Assembly: GCA_028554795.2 (NCBI GenBank)
Contig: CM068841.1
Span: 21,500,308 to 21,564,307, forward strand
Direction: 5' to 3'
DNA: 64,000 nucleotides
Source: Sinohyriopsis cumingii
Lineage: Eukaryota > Mollusca > Bivalvia > Unionida > Unionidae
Under the pieces are notes generated by a model, which was given only the letters and a program-made list of their open reading frames with translations, made no database searches and had not been told where the DNA came from. Below are positions 1 through 12,851 of this stretch, piece by piece. Both the position numbers and the translations under genes were made by a program. Positions within the stretch are counted from its first letter, which is position 1. Every line of letters starts with the position of its first letter.

Positions 1-1091
1 AAAACGTACCTAGCCTTACGGAATGCCTGGTGACTAATAATGCAAAAGACACGGTACAAATGAAAATGAAATAGTTACATTTTTACTTGTCAATATGCGT
101 TGTTATATGATGTGATAATGCCTATTAATAATGCATTAAAAAAAAACTAGACTGTCCTGTCTTAACTTGTTTAAAGAGGACTTTTTAATATGATCTATAT
201 AAAACAAATATTTCTCAGTGATTCAATGAGTATTTTCGGCATCAGATATAGTTGCAAGGCTTTTAAATCTTGGCTCTAATATTTTAAATCTTCTTAGTCA
301 TGTCACTAATTTAATTGGTGAGAAATAGAATTTTGTATCATACCGCTTACACACACACACACACACGAACATACACACGTTACATTAAGGCACAATGAAA
401 CTCAACGAATTCAGTCAAACGATATAAAGTTGAAACAGAAACAGAGAAGTCGATAATTAAATATTTTCCTTATCGTGCTAATAGAAAGTAGTTAAAGTGC
501 TAAGGCGGCATGTTAAAACAAATACAAATGGTATAGAGAATTTTTTTCAATATTGATCATGACACTGAAGTCACGAGGGGATACGTTATTATTTTAACAC
601 TGTGAGCTAGATATTTCATGGATTTTTACAGTATTGATCTTACTATGCCAAAGGGTACCAATATTTGCTATTATCATGACAAATGGTCCTGTGTGTAAGA
701 CTAATATCCCAGACACAATTCGTTTCATACATAACAGTACTACTTATCGTTTGTAACAAAACTATATTGCAACCTCGATGCTCGGGAAGTGCTTTGAAAA
801 GAAACAAATAAATGACTTGTGAAAAAAATATTCCACAGAGCAGTTAGTTGGAGTAGAACCAATATTGTCAGTGTGCGACATCTAATTAGTGTTTTAACCG
901 ACGACCCAGGGTACCAGGATGTAGTTTACAGTAACTATTTAAAACTGATATTATATTGTTTTTATTAAGCGGCATTTGGAAAAAAGAGCGGGTGGGGGTG
1001 AAGACATCATAAGTTTTTACCAATCAGTCAGATATCTTTATTATTTGTTCTCTAATTAAAATTCCTTGTAGTCTGTATACTTGGTCTATGG

Positions 1092-1140
<49 letters not shown>
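1..1140. other. AT-rich intergenic DNA
   Basis: No coding signal was recognised. The stretch holds a short CA tract near 350-366 and ends in a GA dinucleotide tract (about 1096-1139). It lies upstream of any supported plus-strand gene. Confidence 0.6.
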
Positions 1141-1142
<2 letters not shown>

Positions 1143-1154
1143 AAAAAATCGTAC

Positions 1155-1356
1155 CATCACGAAGCCCTCCAACATCTCGCTTCAGTCTGATTTGTTGTTC
1201 TGAAACCATGGAATCGTCATTCTTCTGGAGAATGTCACGTGAACGGAAATGGAGTCCAAAAGTTACAATCGTGATGTAAGCGAAAGCGACTAGAATCAAT
1301 TGAAGCGTTCGAATTTTAACTCTTCTGTCTTTCCTTTTCCTCAAAGCGGCATTCAT
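1155..1356 (-). CDS. possible first exon, single-pass membrane protein
   Basis: This ATG-initiated minus-strand reading frame encodes a basic N-terminus (MNAALRKRKDRR), then a hydrophobic segment of about 20 residues beginning RTLQLILVAFAY, then a charged stretch. A GT donor follows at 1154-1153. The basic start, RTL and hydrophobic helix loosely resemble the first helix of two-pore potassium channels, but no pore motif is visible and the next exon was not found. It could equally be a chance ORF or another membrane protein. Product not recognised. Confidence 0.25.
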
Positions 1357-1911
1357 TTTGTACTGATGCTACCTTAGATTACTTATCAGGATATCAAAAA
1401 CTATCTAAATACAAATGAAACAATTTCTTGTTACTTTAATGACAATTCCCGTTTGCCACCCGTCTGTCGCTAAGGTTATAATAAGGTACATAATTTTGAT
1501 ATGATTGTAGTACATATATAAATCACATGCTCAATCGTGATAGTCGTTATCTTTTTCTCCGAGAAGATAAAGAAATAAAATCCATCAATGTATATGTACA
1601 CATTACGATCTATTCTCGTATCATGTATGACCCGAATAATTATTAACCTATTGCACAGTTTTCCTTTTTGTATCAATAAACTTTATAAAAAATTGTGTCC
1701 TAATTACTATAAATATCTACTGTTTTAAACCAATGTAAATCCGACATACTAGAAAACAGAAAAACTAGTTATAGCATTGTGTTATTCACCAGCTCGTCAT
1801 GTCGAAGACATAGGGTATCTTCTGAGTATCGTTTATAAAGGTAGAATTTTTTTAATGTTAACCCTGCGGAATATGCCTGTACGGATATACATTTCTTTGG
1901 AATCAGAAAAT

Positions 1912-2169
1912 TCATATTACACTCTCCGAACGTGTCCCAACATAACATTTTAGGTTGAACTGAATACCATTATATTGCGCAATGACACTATAATGTTTAC
2001 TCACTACCTGAGTATCTTTCCAGTCCTTCTGGGTTTCCAAAATGCACTGTACAAATTTCTGTACGATGACAGAGGGTCGCGTTAAAATTGCGTCAGCGAT
2101 GTAGATGTAGTCGAATTGTGTTTGTCTTGTGGTGTTTGAACTGCCTTTTGGTGACATAACCACATACAT
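1912..2169 (-). CDS. possible minus-strand exon, unknown product
   Basis: This open frame begins with ATG codons and contains a mixed-composition segment (for example YIYIADAILTRP) that looks more protein-like than its surroundings. A plausible donor follows an ACTCAG about two thirds of the way through, so the real exon would end near 2013. No family was recognised and no partner exon is visible. It could be a chance ORF. Confidence 0.2.
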   Translation of the reverse strand: MYVVMSPKGSSNTTRQTQFDYIYIADAILTRPSVIVQKFVQCILETQKDWKDTQVVSKHYSVIAQYNGIQFNLKCYVGTRSESVI

Positions 2170-2409
2170 GTATCGGATGACACTATCTTATGACTGCATA
2201 TATAATTACACCATGGAAATCACGTGATTATCTTTCTTCACAGTTCAGTTGATATGAATCAAGAATTTTTTTATTTTATTTTTCAATGGAATTTTTATTA
2301 TTGTAATAAACCAGTTTGCCCTTGACCATACATACAATATTAAATTGATTGCATTGATAGCGGGCAGGTATAACTTATAAATCTATATTACATATTTAAA
2401 TCTTGACGG

Positions 2410-2662
2410 GTAGTGCATTTGTTGTTGTTTTGGGCTTAACCCAATTTCTCAGCGCAATATAGGCTGCATAAGGCAGTTAGTATAACTGGTGGAAGACAAA
2501 CCTGGACAAACCCCGGTAAGAACCACCGACCCACGGGAAGATACTGGCAGCTTTCTTACATAGCCACATTGGCTGAGCCAAGGACTCGCACCCACGCAGA
2601 CGGAGATGACAGAAAAGGCGAGCGTTTTAGCCCACTCGGCTACGCGGAGCCCATCACGGGTA
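2410..2662 (-). mobile_element. tRNA-derived SINE, family B, copy 1
   Basis: A diverged copy of a repeat also present near 10.7, 23.9 and 26.1 kb. Read on the minus strand it starts with a tRNA-like head (A-box-like GCCGAGTGGNCTA, B-box-like sequence), continues through a body carrying CCCGGGGTTTTCCC-like sequence, and ends in a tail rich in AAC/CAA repeats. This copy is older than the others. Confidence 0.75.
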
Positions 2663-2945
2663 GCGCACACAAAATATTAGTATTCAATCTGCAACATAAA
2701 CAATGAAAATACAAAGCATAGTTCAGCTGTAAAACACACAGCATAGCAATAATCTCAGACAGGGAGAAAGTGTAAAATGAACCTACTAATATTTTGGTAA
2801 ATATTATTGCATGATATTAGTACGGTTGTCATTTTAGAATATATAGATCCTAAATGACGTCATTAGCAGCCATATTTGTGGCATGCTGGCAAATTTACCA
2901 TTGAGTTTATGTGGTATTCGGAAGTTCAAATAAATTCATTGGATC

Positions 2946-3110
2946 CAGGCCCGGCCTTAGGGCAAAGCGAACGAGGCAACCGCCTTGGGCCCCGTGCTTT
3001 CAGGAAATCAACTATGCAATGCAATTTGTTTGCTTGGGGTCCCGCGCTCATCGCTTGCCGCCTTGGGCCCTCGTGCTGCCTTGGGACCGTCACATCATGG
3101 GCCGGGCCTG
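2946..3110. mobile_element. hAT-type MITE
   Basis: Short element with terminal inverted repeats: CAGGCCCGGCC at the left end and its complement GGCCGGGCCTG at the right. The flanking 8-mers ATTGGATC (2938-2945) and ATTGAATC (3111-3118) match at 7 of 8 positions, as expected for the 8-bp target duplication of hAT transposons. The inside is GC-rich and has no transposase. The open frames across it are by-products. Confidence 0.75.
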
Positions 3111-3544
3111 ATTGAATCTCAAGATACTGTTATAAAACATACATACATAAACTGAACGCAAATCAGACTTCAGTTAATATCTATATTTATAATTTATAAA
3201 CTGATTTTGCTTCAGCGTGCCTTGCTCATAATGGCCAATTTTAGTGGTCAAAGATAGAGGAATCAGCCAGGCTGCCCATCGTCCAGGTAAAATGTACAGA
3301 AGGTTGTGTGCTAGGGACCTTATCGGGAAGCGTTCATATTTGTTATTTTATGTAATGTATCAGTCAAGGCAGGTAAATGATGTCACGCATTAGTGCTATA
3401 TTAAATAGCTTATAAAATAAAGATTACTAACTTCTTAACATGCATTAGAACTAGATAATAAATTCACACATACTAACATGTTAGGTAACCTCCAGTACTA
3501 CACAAGTATATGCGTCTTCCTAAGTTCCAAATACATAGGACACT

Positions 3545-3822
3545 AGAAGAGACGGTGGTGTGTATGTGATCTGGATTTTTCAAGCAGCTTTAACAATTTT
3601 TTCAGTCATATCGCTACAACGTCTGCAGTGTGGCAGTTTATAGTGATGTCTAGCACTGGGGCATCATGCCGCAGACATGCAGTGACGCAGTGCCGAGCGC
3701 CTAGCGAGACAACTGCTAGTACCATTTTTACATGTCTTTGGAGTGACTCGGCTGGGGTTCGAACCCACGATCTCCCGCATCCGAGGCGGACGTTCTAACC
3801 TCTAGGCCAACGGAGTGGTGGT
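3545..3822 (-). mobile_element. tRNA-derived SINE, family A, copy 1
   Basis: Read on the minus strand: a tRNA-like head with A-box GGCCTAGAGGTTAGAACG and B-box GGTTCGAACCCC, then a body with the GCATGATGCCCCAGTGCTAG and CACTGCAGACGTTGTAGCG segments. The same family occurs at 4.9-5.35 kb and, truncated, at 27.2 kb. Confidence 0.8.
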
Positions 3823-4930
3823 ATTTATCTTCTAGACTTGAACAAAATGAACATATTCTATTTTCTCTGGGCCTTATTCTATCTACCAGATTCAATTTCA
3901 ATTCTGCTGAATGATGTTCTAGATTGAGTTAATACAATTCTGTATTTTAGGAACAGAATGTCATCTAAATATGATTGAAAGCAATAGTTACCAAATGTTC
4001 TGTAGAATAAACTTATGATTAATTCGCCAAACTAGCATTATAATTTTGAGATAGTTATAAGACATCCTCTGTTTTACAATAGGTAGAAAATAAACTGAAC
4101 CACCAGCACCTTGAGAAAACAAAGATTCATAGAAATATAGACAAGACATTAGAAGTCTGACCAGAATAATTGAGTTTCGTTTTCCTGATGAAGCAGTGTT
4201 ATCATTTAACGTCATATTGGACGTAATCTTTGAATATTATCTTTAATACAGCTGCTTAATTTTAGCCGATGTTCAGTTATCGTATAGTATATTGTGGTAA
4301 TGCGCGTTCTTCTGCCAACCTCGTCGTTTAGTGTGCATTGTCTAACGCAAAGTAAGTTTCTAATGAACGCAATTATGAAGAAGTAAACGCAAGAACGCTT
4401 TCTTGCTGCCTATGAAAGTTAATGCTTGACACATCGGAAAGCAACTGAAGTCTAGACAAGATCTGTATCTAAACAGTGTTTTCTTCCAGTATTCTATGAA
4501 CTACCTGGTCCATTCTCGACGAATACATTTTCTTTTCGGTATAGGCACTCCTAAAAGTACGTTACGAAAGAAGTGAAACACGTTTAATTTCCTGACAACG
4601 CTTCAAAATAAAAAAACTAAAATCAGATTTTCTTTTCTTTTATACCTGCCTTATTTTTCTTCATAAGATACAGTTTGATATGTTTTGTTTTGTTTTGCTA
4701 TGCTGTTGTTGAAATGCACGTGATTTTTACACGTGGTCCGATAAATCATTCTCTACATTTTTGCTCTTGTCCGAGAAAGGTAGGGACAGCCAATCCAAAT
4801 AATATATCGTTAAAAAGAAAATTAAACTACTTGATTAACAGCTTTTTAGGTTTGCCATTTGGTCGGTCACGAGATGGTGCAAATGTTCGCGTAATTTTTC
4901 TAGACTGAATCTCTGTTTCATATGACTCTT
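3823..4930. other. intergenic DNA without recognised features
   Basis: AT-rich sequence with only short chance reading frames. No splice-bounded exon, RNA gene or repeat was recognised. Confidence 0.5.
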
Positions 4931-4934
4931 ATAC

Positions 4935-5350
4935 GGCCGTTCCGGTGGCCTAGTGGTTAGAGCGTCCGCCTCTGATGCGGAAGGTCGCGGATTCGAACCA
5001 TGGTCGAGTAATACCAAAGACTTTTCACAATGGTACTAACAGGACTAGTGGTTAGAGCGTCCGCCTCTGATGCGGGAGATCGCGGATTCGAACCCTGGCC
5101 GAGTAATACCAAAGACTTTTCACAATGGTACTAACAGCTGCTTCGCTAGGCACTCTGCATTAAGAGGTTAGTGTTGGGACTGGTCAGCCTGGTGTCAGGA
5201 TATTGTGACTGCATGGGACATGATGCTACATGTCTGTTGCATGATGCCCCAGTTTTAGACATCACTATCAACTGCCCCACTGCAGACATCGTAGTGATAT
5301 GACTAAAGAATTGTAAAAGCTACGTTAAAAATCTAAATCACACACAGACA
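4935..5350 (+). mobile_element. SINE family A with duplicated tRNA-like head
   Basis: Two successive tRNA-like heads (about 4951-5041 and 5042-5131) share AGTGGTTAGAGCG (A box) and GATTCGAACC (B box), each followed by the same sequence through ACTTTTCACAATGGTAC. One body and a CA-rich tail end near 5350. The predicted acceptor stems do not pair, so these are SINE heads and not functional tRNA genes. Confidence 0.8.
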
Positions 5351-8300
5351 CACACATACGTATGTAATGTAAGGCGAGTATAATTCTTGTTGACATAGAA
5401 ATGTAAAGTATTCACGTGAACACTGCATGGATTGGCTCAGAAAGAAGGTAGTCTGCTCAACGTTTGTGCTTACCACGCGCTACGCATCGTTTCTATCACG
5501 TGTATATAAAAACCCTCACATCCATAAACTATGGCCGGGTACACAAACAGCTCTGTTGTTTGTGACCGTGTGAAATCTTCTGTGTTCATTTAGTTTACAA
5601 CCAAACTATCTTCTTTACAAGTTCTTGGATTCGTCCGTGTCATTATCCCACTCTCATCCGTGCCATTAGCACACTCTCATAAGATATTTTAATAATGTAA
5701 TCGCTAAGGCGGTAACGGCCTTAGCAAACGCAGGGCTCGATTTGGATCATTTTGGTGGAGCCCCCTGGATTTACGCTGGGGCCCCTTGTGAGTACGGCAT
5801 TAAGAAATAAACTTTTAAACAAGTTTTATATCATATTGACTGAAAGTTTTCTTCTATCGCTATAAAATTACATTCTATCTATTGACCTATTTCTTTTTTA
5901 AAAAATTACTAACGCGCGGGGTCCCTAAAAGAGCGGGGCTCGATTGGTCCAAATCGGTCAGTCGGCATCAGGCTGGCCCTGCTCTAAGGTAAATACTGAT
6001 TTAAACAGAATCACAAACGTAATAAACGAAATGAGAATAAACGAACTGTTCCCATAACATCCATATCTATGTTTCAAGTCTTGTCGATTACCTTGGGTGC
6101 GTAAGTTGCACTACGTGGGTCTCGGTGCAATGACCTTATCGATCATTCGGGTATTTTCGGGTACTTTCGGGGCATGCTTTGATTTGACAGAGGTGGAAGC
6201 TTTTGCCAGCATCAGTGATGCAAAAGAAAGTCTAAGATATAAATTCAGCCCTAAATTTGAATTGAATCTGTTTTTTTTATATCCACTTTAAAATATTTAA
6301 CATCCCAATACCAGTCGTTTGATTAAAAATTGTCGATTTCGTACCAATAACATTTGAACTGGAAGAGCGAAGAAAATAACAAGCATTCAACCCCTTCAAC
6401 TACTGCCCTGTTCAATGAATATGAAAAAGAACAATACTGGATTAAGTGACACCAGGATTGGGAATTTCTGCATATAAGATGTGATTTGGGGTAATTCTTA
6501 TTGGTCGACAAATCCATAACTGTGGGAAGAAATTAATAGTAGTAATAACAACTTTATTTTCTGACCTTTATACAATTGTTTCAGAATCAACCAATCTTGA
6601 ATATAATTCTCAAACAATAAAACGTTAAAACTATAAATGAAGCGTTTATGTACAAATAAAACTCTAACTACAGTGTCTGTCCTGTCGGGTTGCTCTCGTA
6701 GCAAATATACTGGCCGCAATGCCTTATCTTTCGCTGAAAAACTGCGTTAAACTCCACTGAACCAACCAAACTAAAAGAAAACTTTAAAGACGTATAATAA
6801 TTTTGTCTGCTCTTACACGTTTTTTTTTTTTAATACACACAGTTAAACGCATAGGTAATAGTTGTTAACAGAGGGGCCCCGGAAACAGTATTTGGAATTC
6901 ACTTCACCGTCTTCAGTAACAAAACAGAATTTTCCTAAAGTCGTTTCATGTATTTGTTTTACCACAGTTAAATCTTATAGAAAAGATTTCAAAATGTAAG
7001 ACAGAAATACATTTATGCATGGTTGAATACAGCTGAAGAAGCACCTGTGTTAATTATTTTTTAAAACCTGTCCATATATATATGCTAATATTTGCATCCA
7101 TATGTGTAAGTAATTATTTGTGTGTTTATAACATCGTACAACACCACCTACACGGTTACACTTGGAGAGATCTAGAGGTAAGGAATCATTCTGGTTTCAC
7201 TGAAGATGCTATAGTCTTAAAATCTGGATCATGTTCAACTGTTAGGGGCAAAGATAGGGTCTCAGTGTAGCGGAATTATTTTGGACACTCTAAGTTCTTC
7301 ATACATTTTCATTTTATAACTTTCATGGTTATATTATTGCTTAAGTTTTTGAAACATGTTGGGTTCGTTTATTTCTTGTACTTAGTTTAAGACCGTAGCG
7401 TCGTAATAGTATACAATTCTTGTTAATTTCCAATACCAAATTGTCCCAAGGTAATTTTAAGTCCAACCGATTCGATCGTCCACTGCCGCATCTGAGTCAT
7501 GGTATATGTTAAATGAATACATTAGATTACGTTACGCATATATATTTTCCTTGACCTATCTAAATACAATAAATTTAAATTTAAATTATGATGTTTGTAT
7601 AGTGAGCAATATTCTGTATCGGTCAAATTATGGTAATATGTCAAAGTCTAGAGTAAAAGTTGTTTTGCTTTACTCTAAATGCTGAGTAATGTTATATGGT
7701 GCAATCACTAGATATATCACTGTAATAGCAGATTTCATTTAATAACAGTCCGTCAGTCAGTCAGTCATAATGAGATGTTAGTTGTAAAACCAGACTACAT
7801 GGTATTAACACTCAGGATCATTTCAACATAATTTAAGGGTATTTCCTTCCAATTTTGTGACGAAAATATTTCACTGAATCAGTTATAGAATATGAAGACT
7901 ATGGTATGGTTCTCTGCGTGCATTTTGGGTACAGTACACAATGAGGAATAAGGCATTGATACCGTGCCGGAAGTCAACTCAGACGACCTTCTCCGTTCTT
8001 TATTAATGTGTAGCATTTGATAATGCAAAAATGAGACTAATAATAATAATAATAATAATAAAAGAAAACAGTCGATGATGAAAAAGAGAATGACAATAGT
8101 TATGATATGATCATGGTTGTGGAAAGTGTTGAGAATACACACAAGATACTAAAGAAATAAATAAAAAAAAGGGATTTGTGGGGAGGTGTCGGTTACGATA
8201 ATAAAAGATCGAATAAAAATGCAACATTTTGAGCAGTGAGTTGGTGAGAGAGATCAATGATCGATTAAAAAATACAACATAATGCAACATATTTACTCAA

Positions 8301-10666
8301 ATGCCAGCATAACCTTTTGGGGCTGAATAATTTAGATAAGTGAAAGAGCGCTCAAGATTTAATTCGGAATAATGCTACATTCATATTATTTCACATCTAT
8401 CTCACGTAAAAACAAATTGAACAATCAGAAGTTACCATTACACACAGCATGCATTCAGGTCAAATCAGAGAGACAGACAGACAGAGAGACAGACAGACAG
8501 ACAGACAGAGAGCTTTTAGAGCTCAAGGAAGAATGATAAATCAGTGACGATAACTAAAGTGAAAATTTGGAAGTATATCTTTTCGTGGTTTTTTGGTAAA
8601 TAAACTCACTTTTGGAGGGAGGCTTTCATTTACATAGACAGGCCATTGCTAACCCTTTGAGTTCTTAAATGCGTTTTTTTTTTTTGTTGTTGTTGTAGTA
8701 ACCAAGAGCTACACGAAAATTGGCACCCCAGGTGATATTACAGCTAATTTCCGCTGTGCTCGTTGTTCAGCGTCTTTAGTAGCTTTGTTATATGCCATCA
8801 AAAAGTCTCTAAACACGTTTGAACATGTTTGTACAAAATATTTGTACAAAAAAATGCCGTACTTTAAATGTTCTTAACGTGCTTGCTTTCATTTCTCCCT
8901 CACTCTCATTCCCGCAATTCCTCTACAAAATTGCTCGCACTCTCATTCCCGGAAGGAAAGCCACTTCAACAAAAGTGATAACTTCTTGTCACTTAGTAAG
9001 AATATGTATAAATAAATTCTTATGCTCTTACACTACTCGTTTTTCTCTTTACGAATGAAAACATGGAACTTTAGATATTTATATTTTATTGCAGAATTCT
9101 GAAGTAGTCTATTTGTAGAATTCAGTTCGGGAGTAAATATTTGAAATGCAAACTTGATAGAACCGGAGAAGAACTTCTGTAATGTTAAACTGTGCGTTAT
9201 TCAACCACCATGACGTTAGTTTGGAATTCAAATTTCCAAGGTAAATCAATTCTTTATTTTGTGTATAATACTTAAAAAATAAATAAATAAATTAATTAAA
9301 TAATTAAATAAATAATTAAAACATAAATAGTTACAATTTTAATATCAAGATTAAAAAGTAATAAAGTCTGCATTTTGATCCATTGTACCCAAGTCAAAAC
9401 ATAACAATTCACGAGCTCACAAGAATGGTTCTACGTTATTTTTGTGATATCGGTAATATACAATAAATAATAATAGATGAGTTTATAAGAGCAGGTAAAC
9501 TCTTCCGTTTTACGTTGAATTCTTGAAGATGATATCATATTGAAAGACAACTTACACCAGACTTATCTTGTCATGTAAACTAATGTCATGAAAGTGTTTA
9601 CCTTCAGGTAGGTGACATCGCAAAGGTGTAATAGGAGTTGGCTGCCACCTTTTGGCAATTAATAATAAATGACAATAATCCAAAAATGAGTTTAGGGACA
9701 GGTGCAACCATTTATAAGTATCAAAACTTGTATTAATATAATCCTATACAATTAGGTAATGGGACTGCGAAGCAGAGGCAGCAGTGACTCATTGGTCAGT
9801 ACGCCGAACTAGCGACCTGTATAGTGACTCATTGGTCACTGCGCACTCGGGACCAGTACGATGCGGATTTTAATCCTGAAAAGTCCAAAATGTGTCAGCC
9901 ATCGCGGTTTGTCCATTCGCAAGGCACATTTATGATAAGAAACTCTATACTTGTCCGGATCAGTTCAAGTGTTCGTCGGGAGGGGGGGGCAAAATTTCAT
10001 AAAGGGCCTTACTTTCCTCGAAAGGATGCAAACGCAAAGTATATCTGTCTATTTAATGAAAGTGTGTTTAATACTCATTAAACGTGTCCACCAATAAAAC
10101 GATGGCCAAACTTCAAGTGACTGCACTTTTGTGTAATTTTTCTTCTTTTTTTTTTTTCTTTTTTAATAGCCGGGGGGCGGGGAGCGTAAACTCTTGATAC
10201 ACTGCCCCCTGATCCGGCCCTGATAAAATGTGAAATAGTTTGCCATATCTCAAAATGGTAAAATATGTATTTCATATACAATATCCGGACGATTTAGACT
10301 TGTAGGACTCAAAGAGAGTAGAGTGCAGTACCGTAACAGCTCTATTTAATTGCTAAAAATTACGAAATTATTATTAAAAGAAGCCCTAATTTTCTCTAGA
10401 ACATAATACATAATGTCTTGGCTATGAAATAATGCATTGATTTCCTGTGTAAAGGTTATTTGCTCACCACTCCAGTAGTATCAGGACAATATAGCGCTGC
10501 ATTTTGTTAAAGTACCGATAAACAACAAACATAACAGTGTCATTCACAGTAACACTACATTACCCTTAACTAATGGCCATATATATCGCACATCCAGAGT
10601 GAAAAACGTCATTGCCATCTTTCTGTCTCTGTCTGTATGTCTGTCTGTCTCTCTCTGTACTTTGAC
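5351..10666. other. intergenic DNA upstream of the integrin gene
   Basis: Mostly AT-rich sequence without convincing exons. It contains a possible degenerate transposon with CAGGGC/GCCCTG-like ends (5731-5981), a TAA microsatellite (8038-8061), a GACA tract (about 8470-8510), AAAT-rich repeats (9275-9325), and a fragment ending CCTGATCCGGCCCTG near 10222 that resembles a hAT terminus. Short reading frames here look like chance. Confidence 0.5.
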
Positions 10667-10905
10667 TATTGTTGTTGTGTTTAACCCCATTTTACAGCAC
10701 ACGAAAGGCTATTATGGCGGTCAGTATTATTGGTGGAGGAATAAACCGGGAAAACCCCGGGAAGAACCACTGACCCACGAGAAGCTACTGGTAAGCTTTC
10801 TCACATAGCCACATTGGCCGAATCCTAGACTCGAACCCATGCAGACTTGAGATGGCAGTCATCCATAACGGAGAGCGCTTTAAACCACTCGGCCACTCGG
10901 GGCCT
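10667..10905 (-). mobile_element. tRNA-derived SINE, family B, copy 2
   Basis: Same family as 26039-26274, clearly alignable along its whole length. The tRNA-like head lies at the right end (minus orientation, GGCCGAGTGG and GGTTCGAGTC boxes) and the TTGTTGTTG-like tail at the left. Confidence 0.85.
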
Positions 10906-12036
10906 CGTACTTTGACTAAGGAATACGCTAATGTACTACAGTTTGTGATCAAATTTTTTTTAAATATTGAACTGTGCCTTCTGAGGAAATCCGTTTGGGA
11001 TAAGGTATTCGAATTCGTGTTCCGAAGATCCAGACATATTGAATGATGATTGTATCGTAAGTAATACACTTTCTCCAATACTTTAAATGTAAGAACGTTT
11101 GCAATCTTTTACCAAGAAAACTTCCCATTTCATTTGTTTTAACGGCAGTAGATTTGTGGATAATGCACATATTTTTTTAAAATAATTTTTTATTTTGATT
11201 TTCTCGATGATACATCTCCCTTGTGCTCTGCAATTTCTTTCAAATAATTAATTCCTTTAAAAAATAACACAACAATTCCAACCTTCCCCAACAAGAACGG
11301 GCAAACATATGTTTTCTCAAAGACAAGCAGAAGATTTTAGTTCCGTTAACTAACTCATATCAATCTCATACAGGTCACTAAGTCACTATATGACTAATAT
11401 GACTGATCTGTACTCGTCCCTTTATTTTCCTTCCCCAGTTTACTCGGTCATACTTCATTTACAAACCAATATTAGCCCTTACTACCTACGTATGAACGGT
11501 AGTAATAGGTTGTATGTAAAAAAAAATGATACACAGTATGACTAGCTTGACTATCACTATATGACGTGGATGACTGTTGGAACAGATAAGGTCATTATTA
11601 TTCGTTATTCAAGTGTCGTCTGCATGTGCAACAGTTCCTGATTTTATTTTGCTCGCATACCTGACTTATCCAGCAGGAAATACCCGGAAATAGACTTCAA
11701 CTGTCTCCGGAAAATACTTATTCAAAATCGGTATAATTCTCCATCGACTCGGTTTGTAAATCATTTTTATGTTGTTGGAGTGTGACAGAGGGACCTAGTT
11801 CTACGGTGAAGAGACAAGTGGCGGATTGGACAAATCAACTCTTGTTCGGAATTTTTGTGTAAGTGTAGGTTGTTCTAAGTTGGAATTAGAGTGCGTGATT
11901 CATCCAATGTGAAAAACTCAGGACGGAATACAAGTAATTTGACCAATAGCAAGTGCTATGTATGAATAGTTCGCAGACAGAGAGGTGATGAAACTACATC
12001 AAAGTATTCACTGACCAATGTTTTCACTCGTTTAAA
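10906..12036. other. region 5' of the integrin start; probable promoter/5' UTR
   Basis: No coding exon was recognised. A core promoter for the integrin gene should lie here or further upstream. CCAAT-like pentamers occur at about 11942 and 12013, and no TATA box was recognised close to the start codon. The transcription start cannot be placed from sequence alone. Confidence 0.35.
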
Positions 12037-12206
12037 ATGTGGATGCCATTATTCTTTGTGATCATGTATTTCATGTCCATTACATCAATGTCCGATGCTT
12101 TCAATATCATGGAAGAGGGCGCTCTAGTGTTTACGGGAGGAAACATTAGGGACAGCTATTTTGGATATACAGTTGCTATTCATTCGGATGCTGGGACTGA
12201 CAAATG
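12037..12206 (+). CDS. integrin alpha, exon 1 (signal peptide, propeller start)
   Basis: First coding exon of an integrin alpha subunit, a transmembrane adhesion receptor that pairs with a beta subunit. The ATG opens a hydrophobic signal peptide (MWMPLFFVIMYFMSI...) with likely cleavage before FNIMEEG. The mature N-terminus FN..., followed by SYFGYTVAIH, is the classic start of integrin alpha propeller blade 1. The exon ends after the first two bases of a Trp codon at donor GTATGT, and exon 2 completes it. No competing upstream ATG was found in a better context. Confidence 0.93.
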
Positions 12207-12735
12207 GTATGTACGATAAAAGAAATGTTAATGTACTGTTACCTCAAAACAAAGAGATACTGTGTGCATGTTCAAATATCGTGTTCGAGTACGTGCATGT
12301 GTTCGTGCATTAGTGCGCGAAACTGTTGTAAGAGGGTGGATTGAATACAAGTGTTGATGTGCGTGTCACTGGGTTAAATGTGCCTTTAAAATCATCCCTA
12401 ATGATTCGAATTGCATTGCAAATTGCTTTAACCATACTTATTGTCTGCGTGCTTGCGTGTTTATTTGTGTGTGTATATAAGGATGAAATTAGTTGCTTGA
12501 TGGATAGATGATCGATGGACACAACTAACGTAAGTAAACAAATACATAAATTGATGGATGGTAGTATACAAAATGTACCATATAATTATTAACAGATCAG
12601 AAAATGACACCCAACTTCATACAATGTTGTAATATTACTGTAGGACAACTTTGGAGAGAGAGAGAGAGAGAGAGAGATCTTACAAATTCAGTTAAACAGT
12701 TCATTCATCATTTCGATTATGTTTCAATCATATAG

Positions 12736-12851
12736 GATTTTTGTGGGAGCCCCTCGAGACAGCGATGCGGCACTGCCATTTATTGATCGTCCTGGTGTCT
12801 TGTATAGATGCAGCATCATCAATAAGTTCTGCCAGTCTCTCATAGTAGACG
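12736..12851 (+). CDS. integrin alpha, exon 2 (FG-GAP 1)
   Basis: Continues exon 1 in phase to give W-IFVGAPRDSDAA..., the GAP motif of the first propeller blade. It is followed by GVLYRCSII and a cysteine-containing loop (KFCQSL), as in other alpha chains. Acceptor TATAG, donor GGTAAAT; the exon ends with one base of a codon. Confidence 0.93.

Noticed and set aside
4951-5110. Two apparent tRNA genes
   Set aside because: A and B boxes are present but acceptor stems do not pair and the sequences continue into a SINE body, so they are SINE heads.
5731-5981. Second hAT-like MITE with CAGGGC ends
   Set aside because: Termini are only partly inverted and the flanking 8-mers do not match, so it is not listed as a firm element.
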